This document shows, in pieces, positions 26,421-35,110 of a stretch of DNA of 64,000 bases; the stretch's first letter is position 1; each line of letters begins with the position of its first letter. The position numbers were made by a program, and so were the translations under genes. The notes beneath the pieces were generated by a model. It did no database searches and was not told the DNA's origin. It was given only the letters and a program-made list of their open reading frames with translations. The DNA is from an uncultured Bacteroidia bacterium (GTDB lineage Bacteria > Bacteroidota > Bacteroidia > Bacteroidales > UBA932), in contig CACZCQ010000005.1 of assembly GCA_902779765.1 (NCBI GenBank), positions 179,979-243,978 on the forward strand. Reading direction: 5' to 3'.

Positions 26421-29400
26421 AGCCCGTAAATTATTAAGGTCATTAATTTTTTTCAAAACTATCCTGAGTTCGCCTTCATCCCACTCCACATCTGCCGCTC
26501 CTGCAGGAGCATCAGCTATCGATTCAAGGTCTATGGAAACTGCAAGTGTCTGAGCTGCAATGTATTCCTTATAGCCTTCCAATGAGCTTCCTATCTCCTT
26601 CCTGGCTGTTTCATCTGCAAATATAGCAACTTCTATCTTATCTGTAACCTCAAAGCCGCTGTCTTTTCTAAGATTCTGTATCCTGTTGATCAATTCGCGA
26701 GCGATTCCCTCCTTCCTGAGGTCATCGGAGATCTGGATATCGAGGGCGATGGTGAGCTGTCCTTCGGTTGCCACGAGCCATCCGGGCATGTCCTCTGAGG
26801 ATATCTCATAGTCACCCGGATTCAGCGAGACTTCTCCGGAAGGAAGCGACAGGGAATATGCATCCCCGGCGGCCTCGGCGTTCTGTATGGCAGAAATCGT
26901 GGCCTGGTCGAACTGTGCGAATGCTCCGGCAATCTCCTTCATCTGCTTGCCATAGGTCTTGCCCAGGGTCTTGAAATTGGGCTTGATCTTCTTGGTTATG
27001 ATTCCGGTGGTGTCGGAGATGAACTCCGCTTCCTTGACATTGACTTCGCTCAGGATTATGCCCTTGACCTGCTCGAGCTGCTCCCTCACCTTGTCGGAGA
27101 TGACAGGTATGACCAGCTTCGAAAGAGGCTGGCGTACCTTGATGGATACCTTGCGGCGCAGGGCCAGGACCATGGAAGTGGCCTTCTGGGCGAGGGCCAT
27201 CCTCTCCTCGAGGTCCTTGTCGATTACCGCGGGATCATATTCAGGCATCAGGACATAATGCACTGACTCCTCCCCTGCCGGAACGAGGTCCAGATAGAGC
27301 CTGTCCATGAAGAAGGGAGCTATAGGAGCCGCCATGACAGCCACGTCGACCAGCACCTCGTAAAGGGTCTGGTAGGCGGCGAGCTTGTCCTCGTCCATCC
27401 TGCCTCCCCAGAAACGCTTCCTGTTCAGGCGGACATACCAGTTGCTGAGGTCGTCACAGACGAAGTCCTGGATCATGCGGCCGGCGCTGGTTATGTCGTA
27501 GTCCTCATAAGCCGCCCGGACCTTCTGCTCGAGGGTATTGAGCAGGGAGATTATCCAACGGTCGATCTCCGGCCGCCTTGAATAATCCACCTTCGGTGCT
27601 GCAGGGTCGAAACCGTCCACGTTGGCGTAGAGGGCGAAGAATGAATATGTGTTATAGAGCGTTCCGAAGAATTTCCTGCGGACCTCGTCGACTCCTGCTT
27701 CGTCGAATTTGAGGTTGTCCCAGGGCTGCGCATTCGTAAGCATGTACCACCTGAGGGCATCCGCACCGTACTTGTCGAGTTCCTCGAAAGGATCGACGGC
27801 GTTGCCGAGACGCTTGCTCATCTTGTTGCCGTTCTTGTCCAGGACAAGGCCGTTGGAGATCACGGTCTTGAAGGCCGGGGTTCCGCTGACCATGGTATGG
27901 ATGGCGTGCAGGGTGTAGAACCATCCGCGGGTCTGGTCCACTCCTTCGGCGATGAAGTCGGAGGTGCAGCCGAACTTCCAGGAATCCTTGCCGCGAAGGC
28001 CTTCCTGGGCGTAAGGCATGGCTCCGGAGTCGAACCATACGTCAATGAGGTCGGACTCCCTCGTCATCTTCTTTCCGGAAGGGCTGACAAGGAATATGTT
28101 GTCGACATAAGGCCTGTGGAGGTCGATACGGTCGTAGTTCTCCTTGCTCATGTCGGCGGGGTCGAAGCCATTGTCCCTGAACGGGTTGGTAGCCATGATG
28201 CCGGCTGCCACGGCCTTGTCGATCTCTTCGTACAGCTGGGCGGCGGTGCCGATGCAGATCTCTTCCTTACCGTCTTCGGTACGCCAGATCGGGAGCGGAG
28301 TGCCCCAGAAACGGCTGCGGCTGAGGTTCCAGTCCTGGATATTCTCGAGCCACTGGCCGAAACGGCCAGTTCCGGTGGACTCGGGCTTCCAGTTGATGGT
28401 CTTGTTCAAGGCCACCATCTCGTCCTTGACCGCGGTGGTCTTGATGAACCAGGCGTCGAGAGGATAATAGAGAACCGGCTTGTCCGTCCTCCAGGAGTGG
28501 GGATAGCTGTGGGTGTGCTTCTGGATCTTGAAACAACGGCCGTCCTGCTTCATCATCATGCAGAGATCCACATCCAGGGTCGGGGCGTCTGCAGGAAGAC
28601 TGTCGTCGAAGGCATTCTTTACGTAACGGCCCGAGAATTCCTTGTAGGAAGGATCGACATATTTGGCAACATATTCAGGATCCAGGTTCTCGAGAGGATA
28701 GAAACGTCCCTCGTGGTCAACCTGTGCCTGCCTCTTGCCGTCCTTGTCGATCATTATGATGCCGGGTACGCCGAAATTGGCGGCCACCTTCTTGTCGTCA
28801 GCACCGAAGGTCGGGGCGATGTGTACGATACCGGTACCGTCCTCCGTGGTCACATAGTCTCCGGAGATCACCCTGAAGGGCTCGCCTTCATCGATCGCCG
28901 AGAACCAGGGGATCAGCTGCTTGTAGCGGATACCCACGAGTTCGGAACCCTTATATGAGCCGTCAAGCACCTTGTAGGGAACCAGCTTGTCGCCGGGCTT
29001 GTAGTCTTCGAGTGCGATGTCAGCCGCCTTCGGATTGAACCAGGCGCCGAGGAGTTCCTTGGCCAGCACGTAGACAGCCTTCCGGCCGGTGTACGGGTTG
29101 AATGAAAGTACGCGGATATAATCGATCTTCGGTCCGACGCAAAGGGCGACATTGGAAGGAAGGGTCCAGGGAGTGGTGGTCCAGGCCAGGAAATAGACAG
29201 GAACATCGTCTCCTGCATAAAGAGGCTCCGACTTGGAATCCCTTATGACCTCGAACTGGACGGTTGCGGTGGTGTCGGTGACATCCTTGTAGCAACCGGG
29301 CTGGTTGAGTTCATGGGAGCTCAGTCCGGTTCCGTCCGAAGGGGAATACGGCTGGATGGAATAGCCCTTGTAAAGCAGTCCCTTGTCGTATATGTCCTTC

Positions 29401-29888
29401 AAGAGATACCAGAGGGTCTCGATATAGCGGTTGTCGTAGGTAATGTACGGGTCGTTCATGTCCACCCAGTATCCGACGCGCTCGGTCATGCTCTCCCACT
29501 CGGCGGTGTACTTCATGACCTCCTCACGGCAGGTGCGGTTGTACTCCTCGACGGAGATCTTGGTTCCGATGTCCTCCTTGTGGATCCCGAGCTTCTTCTC
29601 GACTCCGATCTCCACGGGAAGTCCATGGGTGTCCCATCCTGCACGGCGGTTTACCTTGTAACCGGTCTGGGTCTTGTAACGGCAAACCGCGTCCTTGATG
29701 GAGCGGGCCATGACGTGATGGATTCCGGGTTTGCCGTTGGCGGAAGGCGGTCCTTCGAAGAATACGAATTCAGGCGCTCCCTCCCTTAATTTGAGGGATT
29801 TCTCGAAAGCACCGTTCTTCTTCCATCTGTCGAGGATATCGTTACCTATCGATACCAGATCAAGTCCTTTGTACTCTTTGAATGTCAT
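25989..29888 (-). CDS. ileS: Isoleucyl-tRNA synthetase, in-frame with the dksA-like gene
   Basis: Residues 1 to ~1150 are a class I isoleucyl-tRNA synthetase that charges tRNA-Ile. HIGH motif is PSANGKPGIHH (~48-58), KMSKS motif is NKMSKRLGN; the CP1 editing domain lies between, with WTTTPWTLPSN. Start ATG 29888 gives the standard MTFKEYKGLDL opening; the longer frame adds 27 unlikely residues. The frame does not stop at the normal IleRS end: after VLKK it crosses an A7 run (26447-26453) and 11 codons into the ATG of the DksA-like protein, giving 1299 residues. One extra A in the run would give LKKN followed by two stop codons (TAATGA). So this is a true fusion, a slippage site, or a one-base sequencing error. 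Confidence 0.9.
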   Translation of the reverse strand: MTFKEYKGLDLVSIGNDILDRWKKNGAFEKSLKLREGAPEFVFFEGPPSANGKPGIHHVMARSIKDAVCRYKTQTGYKVNRRAGWDTHGLPVEIGVEKKLGIHKEDIGTKISVEEYNRTCREEVMKYTAEWESMTERVGYWVDMNDPYITYDNRYIETLWYLLKDIYDKGLLYKGYSIQPYSPSDGTGLSSHELNQPGCYKDVTDTTATVQFEVIRDSKSEPLYAGDDVPVYFLAWTTTPWTLPSNVALCVGPKIDYIRVLSFNPYTGRKAVYVLAKELLGAWFNPKAADIALEDYKPGDKLVPYKVLDGSYKGSELVGIRYKQLIPWFSAIDEGEPFRVISGDYVTTEDGTGIVHIAPTFGADDKKVAANFGVPGIIMIDKDGKRQAQVDHEGRFYPLENLDPEYVAKYVDPSYKEFSGRYVKNAFDDSLPADAPTLDVDLCMMMKQDGRCFKIQKHTHSYPHSWRTDKPVLYYPLDAWFIKTTAVKDEMVALNKTINWKPESTGTGRFGQWLENIQDWNLSRSRFWGTPLPIWRTEDGKEEICIGTAAQLYEEIDKAVAAGIMATNPFRDNGFDPADMSKENYDRIDLHRPYVDNIFLVSPSGKKMTRESDLIDVWFDSGAMPYAQEGLRGKDSWKFGCTSDFIAEGVDQTRGWFYTLHAIHTMVSGTPAFKTVISNGLVLDKNGNKMSKRLGNAVDPFEELDKYGADALRWYMLTNAQPWDNLKFDEAGVDEVRRKFFGTLYNTYSFFALYANVDGFDPAAPKVDYSRRPEIDRWIISLLNTLEQKVRAAYEDYDITSAGRMIQDFVCDDLSNWYVRLNRKRFWGGRMDEDKLAAYQTLYEVLVDVAVMAAPIAPFFMDRLYLDLVPAGEESVHYVLMPEYDPAVIDKDLEERMALAQKATSMVLALRRKVSIKVRQPLSKLVIPVISDKVREQLEQVKGIILSEVNVKEAEFISDTTGIITKKIKPNFKTLGKTYGKQMKEIAGAFAQFDQATISAIQNAEAAGDAYSLSLPSGEVSLNPGDYEISSEDMPGWLVATEGQLTIALDIQISDDLRKEGIARELINRIQNLRKDSGFEVTDKIEVAIFADETARKEIGSSLEGYKEYIAAQTLAVSIDLESIADAPAGAADVEWDEGELRIVLKKINDLNNLRAMSEQVKANTSSQEVEKTRYSDEELAEFKVIIKDKLEKARKEYDTLRKVIMHNGSNDIEDTTPSFKTVEDDGAYQLSKEEASQLAQRQYKFIQNLEAALVRIENKTYGVCRVTGKLIPKERLRLVPHATLTVEAKEMLAKKGQN

Positions 29889-29991
29889 AATTTTCTTTCT
29901 AATTTTGCATTTGGAGAAGCCCTGTCGCATCAAATGCAATTTAAGTTTGCAAAGATAGGTAATTCCCATATTATTTTCAATAGGTTAACAG

Positions 29992-30486
29992 GTGAACGTC
30001 ATAGACATAATAATCCTGGTCTGCTGCATTCCGGCGCTCTTCCACGGATTCTCGAAAGGCTTCGTCTCGCAGGCTATCTCCCTGATAGCCCTCGTGGTGG
30101 GAGTCTGGCTGTCTTTCAAGTTCTCCGTACCTTTTGGAGACTGGCTCAAGTCCTTTGCAGACCTTCCGGGAACGGTCCTGCACATCATCGCTTTCGCTCT
30201 CATCCTGACCATCGTCATGCTTGTCCTGACACTCATCGGGAAGGCCATCGAGAAGGTTGTGAAACTGGCGATGCTGGGCTGGCTCAACAAGCTTCTGGGA
30301 ATAGTGTTCGCACTGCTGAAGGCTGTGCTGATAATAGGATTGGTCATCATCATTTTCGATGCAATCTACAACCTGATTCCGTTCGTATCCTCCGACACCC
30401 TCAACGAGTCGGTGCTGTACAATCCGATAAAGAGTATCGCGAACACCGTGTTTCCATTCCTTAAAGAATTGATATTCAACAAATAA
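29992..30486 (+). CDS. CvpA family membrane protein
   Basis: 164 residues, GTG start, four hydrophobic segments. Begins MNVIDIIILVCCIPALFHGFSKG, the CvpA (colicin V production) family pattern with LISLIALVVGVWLS-type second helix. The family is inner-membrane and affects envelope or purine-linked phenotypes, with unknown molecular function. First gene of a plus-strand cluster cvpA-tsaB-rpiB-truB; its TAA stop overlaps the ATG of tsaB. Divergent from ileS. Confidence 0.85.
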   Translation: MNVIDIIILVCCIPALFHGFSKGFVSQAISLIALVVGVWLSFKFSVPFGDWLKSFADLPGTVLHIIAFALILTIVMLVLTLIGKAIEKVVKLAMLGWLNKLLGIVFALLKAVLIIGLVIIIFDAIYNLIPFVSSDTLNESVLYNPIKSIANTVFPFLKELIFNK

Positions 30487-31178
30487 TGGATAGAATTATC
30501 CTGATCGAGACTTCCACTTCCCTATGCTCCGCGGCCCTCGTGGAAGACGGGGTCGTGGTCAGCGAGAAACTCAGTACCGAACCGAGGGCCCATGCTTCGA
30601 TGACCGCTCCCTTCATAAGCGAGATGCTGAAGGAGAGGGGCCTCAGGGTCAAGGACTGCAGCGCTGTGGCCGTGAGCAAGGGTCCGGGATCATATACCGG
30701 CCTGCGGGTGGGAGTATCCACAGCCAAGGGACTCTGTTTCGGAGGCGGGATCCCCCTGATCGCCGTCGGCACCCTGGACACCCTCGTATGGCAGGCAATC
30801 GACGAAGGGCTGGTACCGGAAGGGTGCAGGTACATCGTCCCGATGATAGATGCCAGGAGGATGGAGGTATATACCGGAATATTCACTCCTGACGGGAAGC
30901 AGATATCCCCGACGGTCGCCCAAATAGTAGAAGAGGATTCTTTCAGGGAGCAGCTGGCTGAAGGGCCGGTGCTCTTCATAGGTGACGGGGCGGAAAAGTG
31001 CAGGGATGTCATCGCCCTTCCACAGGCCAGTTTTGTGCAGTGCAATCCCAAGGCGTCGGGAATGAGGAGGCCCGCCGTAGCGGCCTTCAGGGAAGGCAGG
31101 TTCGAGGACGTGGCCTATTTCGAGCCGTTCTACCTGAAGGAATTCATGACGACCGTAAGCAAGAAGAAATTATTCTAA
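30486..31178 (+). CDS. tsaB: tRNA threonylcarbamoyladenosine biosynthesis protein TsaB
   Basis: 230 residues of the ASKHA fold. Starts with RIILIETSTSLCSAALVEDG and has KGPGSYTGLRVGVSTAKGLC, the TsaB hallmark. It partners TsaD and TsaE in making t6A37 on ANN-decoding tRNAs. It overlaps cvpA by one base and is followed by rpiB after 12 nt. C-terminus KEFMTTVSKKKLF is standard for Bacteroidota TsaB. Confidence 0.93.
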   Translation: MDRIILIETSTSLCSAALVEDGVVVSEKLSTEPRAHASMTAPFISEMLKERGLRVKDCSAVAVSKGPGSYTGLRVGVSTAKGLCFGGGIPLIAVGTLDTLVWQAIDEGLVPEGCRYIVPMIDARRMEVYTGIFTPDGKQISPTVAQIVEEDSFREQLAEGPVLFIGDGAEKCRDVIALPQASFVQCNPKASGMRRPAVAAFREGRFEDVAYFEPFYLKEFMTTVSKKKLF

Positions 31179-31190
31179 ACCACATATATC

Positions 31191-31613
31191 ATGAAAATCG
31201 GTGTCGCCAGCGACCATGCTGGATATGAGTACAAGAACAGGCTCGCGGAGCTGCTCACCAAGAAAGGATACGATGTAGCCGACTACGGAACATATTCTGA
31301 CGTCAGCTGCGATTTTCCGGACTATGCTCACGCCCTCGGGGATGCGGTGGACAGGAAGGAGGTCGACCTCGGTGTCGCACTTTGCGGTACGGGCAACGGT
31401 ATGGCGATGAGCCTCAACAGGCATAAGGGCGTACGCGCCGGGCTGGCCTGGAACAGTGAGATCGGACGTCTCGTGAAGGCCCACAACAACGCAAATGTGC
31501 TGGTGATGCCGGCCCGTTTCATTTCCTACCAGATGGCGACCCGCATCCTGAACACCTGGCTGACCACCACATTCGAAGGTGGCCGCCATCAGAGGAGGAT
31601 CGACAAGATATGA
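31191..31613 (+). CDS. rpiB: Ribose-5-phosphate isomerase B
   Basis: 140 residues. Interconverts ribose-5-phosphate and ribulose-5-phosphate in the non-oxidative pentose phosphate pathway. Motifs: ASDHAGYEYKN at the N-terminus, CGTGNGMAMSLNRHKGVRAGLAWN with the catalytic Cys, and NNANVLVMPARFIS. RpiB/LacAB family length is typical (~145). Overlaps truB by 4 bp. Confidence 0.94.
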   Translation: MKIGVASDHAGYEYKNRLAELLTKKGYDVADYGTYSDVSCDFPDYAHALGDAVDRKEVDLGVALCGTGNGMAMSLNRHKGVRAGLAWNSEIGRLVKAHNNANVLVMPARFISYQMATRILNTWLTTTFEGGRHQRRIDKI

Positions 31614-32530
31614 TAGCCGATGCCCGGCTCGTCGGGACGGTCCTGTCCGGGAATATCGATGAATACCCCGACGGGATCATAATGCCCATTGACAAGCCAT
31701 ACCGCTGGACATCCGCGGATGTGGTGAGGAAGATCAAATGGGCTGCCTGCCACCATTTCGGGAAGAAGAACCTGAAGGTCGGCCACGCGGGAACGCTTGA
31801 TCCCCTGGCCACCGGAGTCCTCCTGGTCTGCATCGGGAAAGCCACCAGGCTTGCCGAGAGCCTCCAGAAAGAGGGTAAGGAATATGTGGCCGGAATCTCA
31901 TTCGGGGCGACGACTCCTTCCTATGACCTTGAAAAGGCGGTCGACAGGCTGTATCCGACCGACAACGTGAACGAAGGATCCATCCTCAATGTGCTCCCGG
32001 GTTTCCTCGGGGAGCAGGACCAGGTCGCTCCTCTTTTCTCGGCAAAGTCGGTAGACGGGGTAAGGGCTTATGAACTGGCGAGGAAGCAGTTCCGGGAGAG
32101 GGGGCTGGCCAAGACTGAGGTCATAGAGGATTTCGACCATACCGTCGCCGAGACTCTCAACGTGCAGCGTGTCAACATCTACGAGCTTGAACTTCTCTCC
32201 CTTCGACAGGCTCAAGGACCGGCCGGGAGCGCCGCAAATGCCGGCCGTACTCAGCCGCAGCGAAGCGAGGATGGACTCGGCCGGTGTTTGACGGCGTCCC
32301 GGCCGAATCCACGTATCAACGTAGCGGACATCTCCGGCATCGACCTGGTGCAGGCGGAAATCCGGATAGCCTGCAGCAAGGGAACCTACATCCGCGCCCT
32401 TGCCCGGGACCTGGGCGAAGCCCTCGGCAGCGGAGCCTTCCTCCACTCCCTCCGCAGGACGAAATCGGGCGGCTTCGATGCCGAAACCGCCCTCAATATC
32501 TCCGAAGCAATGGATTTGCTCGCTACCTGA
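31610..32530 (+). CDS. truB: tRNA pseudouridine(55) synthase, with repeat-derived insertion
   Basis: 306 residues; makes pseudouridine 55 in the T-loop of tRNAs. Catalytic Asp lies in GHAGTLDPLATGVLLVC (~64). KPYRWTSADVVRKIK and the C-terminal CSKGTYIRALARDLGEALG are family signatures. Bacterial TruB without the PUA domain is usually ~230-250 aa in Bacteroidota; here a non-family stretch starting SLRQAQGPAGSAANAG and rich in Gly, Arg, Ser and Pro interrupts it at about residues 200-240. That insert is encoded by repeat DNA (32207-32330) and keeps the frame. Tail-to-tail with the next gene, 8-bp overlap. Confidence 0.92.
   Translation: MIADARLVGTVLSGNIDEYPDGIIMPIDKPYRWTSADVVRKIKWAACHHFGKKNLKVGHAGTLDPLATGVLLVCIGKATRLAESLQKEGKEYVAGISFGATTPSYDLEKAVDRLYPTDNVNEGSILNVLPGFLGEQDQVAPLFSAKSVDGVRAYELARKQFRERGLAKTEVIEDFDHTVAETLNVQRVNIYELELLSLRQAQGPAGSAANAGRTQPQRSEDGLGRCLTASRPNPRINVADISGIDLVQAEIRIACSKGTYIRALARDLGEALGSGAFLHSLRRTKSGGFDAETALNISEAMDLLAT
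32207..32330 (+). repeat. In-frame repeat insertion within truB
   Basis: The DNA begins near CTTCGACAGGCTCAAGGACC and continues with GC-rich segments including CCGCAGCGAAGCGAGG and paired ACCGGCCG / CGGCCGGT blocks. The encoded SLRQAQGP phrase is one I recognise from short interspersed repeats in many uncultured Bacteroidales genomes. A related CGAAGCGAG-bearing segment encodes VAERSEPSE in the ftsK linker (~37510-37550). Confidence 0.6.
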
Positions 32531-32963
32531 CGTACACCGCGGGACGCACAGGATCATCAAGGTGATAAACCCTATCCTTCGAAACCTGCAGCACGCCTTT
32601 CACTTTCTCGAAATACTTGATCGAATCGTCCAGCCCCTTTGACTCGGGGATACGGATCGCAATCGCATTGATGATCCTGTAGTCATAGATCACCTCGGCG
32701 TCATATTTCTTGATAGCTTTCTTCAAAGGATCCTTACCTACCTCTTCATCGTAACTGACGATCAGGACATCCTTGGCATATTCCAGTCCCGACATATCAG
32801 GACGTGAAGGGGGAATCTGCCCCATTGCCGGAATATCGGGAGCTTCGAATGAATCAACCCTGGCGAGTTGCTTCTCCGTCCTGCTCATCGTACTGCAGCC
32901 TGCTAAGACCAGCATCACGGCCGCAAATGAGGCAGAAAGATATGCAGACAGTCTATTCATCAT
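32523..32963 (-). CDS. Lipoprotein of unknown function, inhibitor-I9-like fold possible
   Basis: 146 residues from tandem ATGs at 32963/32960; lipobox VLAGC. The conserved core is DVLIVSYDEEVGKDPLKKAIKKYDAEVIYDYRIINAIAIRI followed by KGVLQVSKDRVYHLD. That beta-alpha-beta pattern, including the LxxV near the end, resembles subtilisin propeptide/inhibitor I9 domains, but I cannot assign a function. It lies 17 nt downstream of apbE on the same strand, so probably cotranscribed. Confidence 0.7.
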   Translation of the reverse strand: MMNRLSAYLSASFAAVMLVLAGCSTMSRTEKQLARVDSFEAPDIPAMGQIPPSRPDMSGLEYAKDVLIVSYDEEVGKDPLKKAIKKYDAEVIYDYRIINAIAIRIPESKGLDDSIKYFEKVKGVLQVSKDRVYHLDDPVRPAVYVR

Positions 32964-32980
32964 TTCAGAATGATTTCCGA

Positions 32981-33997
32981 TCAGTCTACTGCAAGATTGA
33001 AGCCAGAAGACGCCCACTCCGACATCGTACCGCCATCATCGTAAATCAGATAGCCTTCGATGTCATCCCTTCCGTTGACGAAGGCCTTGGCTTCCTCGAG
33101 ACCTATCACCATGCAATATGTGGCGTAGGCGTCCGCAGAAGCGGCATCAGGGGCTACTATCGTGGCGCTCAGCAGGTTGTGCTGGACCGGCCATCCGGTA
33201 CGCGGATCTATGGTGTGGGAATACTTACGGCCGCCCTGTTCATAGAACTTCCTGTAGTTGCCGGAGGTCACGACTCCCCTTCCGCTTCCGTCGCCCCTCC
33301 ATATTCCGTCAAGGTCGGCTCCGGGAGTCATATTGCCGTCTATCGGCCTGTCGATCCCTATCGACCAGCCTTTCCCTTTCGGGTTCAAGCCCTCGCAATA
33401 GATCTCACCCACGTCCACCAGCATGTCCCTGACACCTATCGAATGAAGATATCCGGCTATCCTGTCGCTGGTATATCCCTGCGCTATCGCATTGAAATTC
33501 AACTTTGGAGTCATGCCTTCGACCAGTGGGGACATATCATCGCCCAACTTGTCCATTCCGCAGACGGCCCGGACACTGTCGATCGTCTTCTGTGATGGCA
33601 TGCTCTCTGACGTGAAGCCGAAACCCCAGATATCGAAAAGAGGGCCGGAAGCCACGTCTAGCGCCCCTCCGGTCTCATCGTAAAACTTTCTGGAAAGGGC
33701 ATACACATCCTTGAACAAGCCGTTCGGCTCAACGGGGACGCCCGCATTGAAACGGCTCAGCTGGGAGCCTTTGTTATAACCGGAAAGGGTAGTGTCGATG
33801 AGGGTGAGGATCGAGTCGATGGATGTGCGGATCTCCGCCTCAGGGACCTTGACCCCCTTCATGTTGAACTTGACGGAATATGTTCCGCCCTGCGCATATC
33901 CGGTAATCTGGGTATACCTGTCCGCCTCCGTGCAGGAGAACGCCGCCAGGGCAAGGCAGGCAACCGAAAGGAAGTACTTCAAATCATTCTTCATCAT
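32981..33997 (-). CDS. apbE: FAD:protein FMN transferase (ApbE)
   Basis: 338 residues; lipobox LAAFSC (~22). Magnesium-dependent enzyme that attaches FMN to Thr of exported redox proteins such as NqrB/C and RnfG. Signatures include GTYSVKFN near the start, ALDVASGPLFDIWGFG, AIAQGYTSDRIAGYL, MLVDVGEIYCEG, and SHTIDPRTGWPVQHNLLSATIVAPDAASADAYATYCMVIG near the C-terminus, with the Asp-Ala-rich metal-binding region. No target redox complex lies in the window. Confidence 0.92.
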   Translation of the reverse strand: MMKNDLKYFLSVACLALAAFSCTEADRYTQITGYAQGGTYSVKFNMKGVKVPEAEIRTSIDSILTLIDTTLSGYNKGSQLSRFNAGVPVEPNGLFKDVYALSRKFYDETGGALDVASGPLFDIWGFGFTSESMPSQKTIDSVRAVCGMDKLGDDMSPLVEGMTPKLNFNAIAQGYTSDRIAGYLHSIGVRDMLVDVGEIYCEGLNPKGKGWSIGIDRPIDGNMTPGADLDGIWRGDGSGRGVVTSGNYRKFYEQGGRKYSHTIDPRTGWPVQHNLLSATIVAPDAASADAYATYCMVIGLEEAKAFVNGRDDIEGYLIYDDGGTMSEWASSGFNLAVD

Positions 33998-34104
33998 TGC
34001 AATATTAAGAATTTCAAAGTAATTATCTGCACGATTGGACTGGTTTTTGCTGAAAGCATACCGTTTTTGGGTTTTTTATGCGATATTTGCATGTTCAAGA
34101 CAAA

Positions 34105-35109
34105 ATGATGAGAACAAGGACCATATTAACCATAGGAGCGATACTGGCACTGGCGGTCCTGCCGTCCTGCCACAAAGATAAATCGAGTTCTTCGACCCTT
34201 CCGTATCTCGACGGTGCACTCTCTTACAGCATTCCGTTGTATGTGCTGGGCGGAGAGACATATACCCTGACTCCGAAGGGGGTTTCAAATCCCAAGACCG
34301 GAAATGTAGGTTACTACTGGTACTCCTCCTGGGAAAACAAGAAGGACACCACCAAGACGGAAACAGGCAAGGGCGACGGTTCCTGGACCATCGTCACTCC
34401 ACAGAAAACGGGTAACTATTCTCTTACCTGCTACGCATACGCGACGGATTTCTCCCCGCTGTACACCATCAAGAATTTCAACGTCATCGACACTACCGTC
34501 AATACTTCCCTGACCGGGACATCATACCAGACCGATTCCCTGACCTTGCGTGACAGCAGGGACGGAGGCACCTACTATCTTGCCACCATCGGAGGCAAGG
34601 TGTGCATCCAGAACAACCTGTACTACAAGAAAGCGGGAGTATCTTACCAGAACAGCCCGGCCGTCGATCCACTGTTCGGAAGGCTGTATACCTGGGAGGA
34701 AGCCATGACCGCCTGCCCTTCAGGCTGGCACCTGCCTACCGATGCGGAATTCGCAGCTATCGCCACCGCAGCTTCCGGTACGGCTTGCAGCGCCGGAAAG
34801 GAGTTTGAAGGAGCCGCCGGCTCACTGATGGCCGATGCGGTCTTCCTTGGAGGCAAGATGTGGACTTTCTGGCCCGAGGTGAAGATCACCAACAAGGCCA
34901 AGTTCTCCGCCATCCCGATCGGTTATGCGGTCGACCAGGAAGTCAGCCAGAAATTCTCCGGACTGAACAGCTATGCCGCATTCTGGACCGCCGACCAAAC
35001 TGGAAATACCGGAATATACCGGTACTTCTATGTGGACAAGCCGAATGTGTATGTGGCTACGGGTGACAAGAAGTCCTTCAGGGCATCCGTCAGGTGCATC
35101 AAGGACTGA
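34105..35109 (+). CDS. Lipoprotein with Fibrobacter-type major paralogous (FISUMP) domain
   Basis: About 334 residues; lipobox AVLPSC. N-terminal part (~30-130) looks like a PKD/Ig-like domain (VGYYWYSSWENK, SWTIVTPQKTGNYSLTCYAY). The C-terminal ~190 residues are a FISUMP domain: YYLATIGGKVCIQNNLYY, GRLYTWEEAMTACPSGWHLPTDAEFAAI, FWTADQ and a final SFRASVRCIKD with the paired Cys. FISUMP proteins are surface or secreted and of unknown function, and are common in Bacteroidota and Fibrobacter. Start placed at the paired ATGs 34105/34108. Confidence 0.82.
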   Translation: MMRTRTILTIGAILALAVLPSCHKDKSSSSTLPYLDGALSYSIPLYVLGGETYTLTPKGVSNPKTGNVGYYWYSSWENKKDTTKTETGKGDGSWTIVTPQKTGNYSLTCYAYATDFSPLYTIKNFNVIDTTVNTSLTGTSYQTDSLTLRDSRDGGTYYLATIGGKVCIQNNLYYKKAGVSYQNSPAVDPLFGRLYTWEEAMTACPSGWHLPTDAEFAAIATAASGTACSAGKEFEGAAGSLMADAVFLGGKMWTFWPEVKITNKAKFSAIPIGYAVDQEVSQKFSGLNSYAAFWTADQTGNTGIYRYFYVDKPNVYVATGDKKSFRASVRCIKD

Positions 35110-35110
35110 T

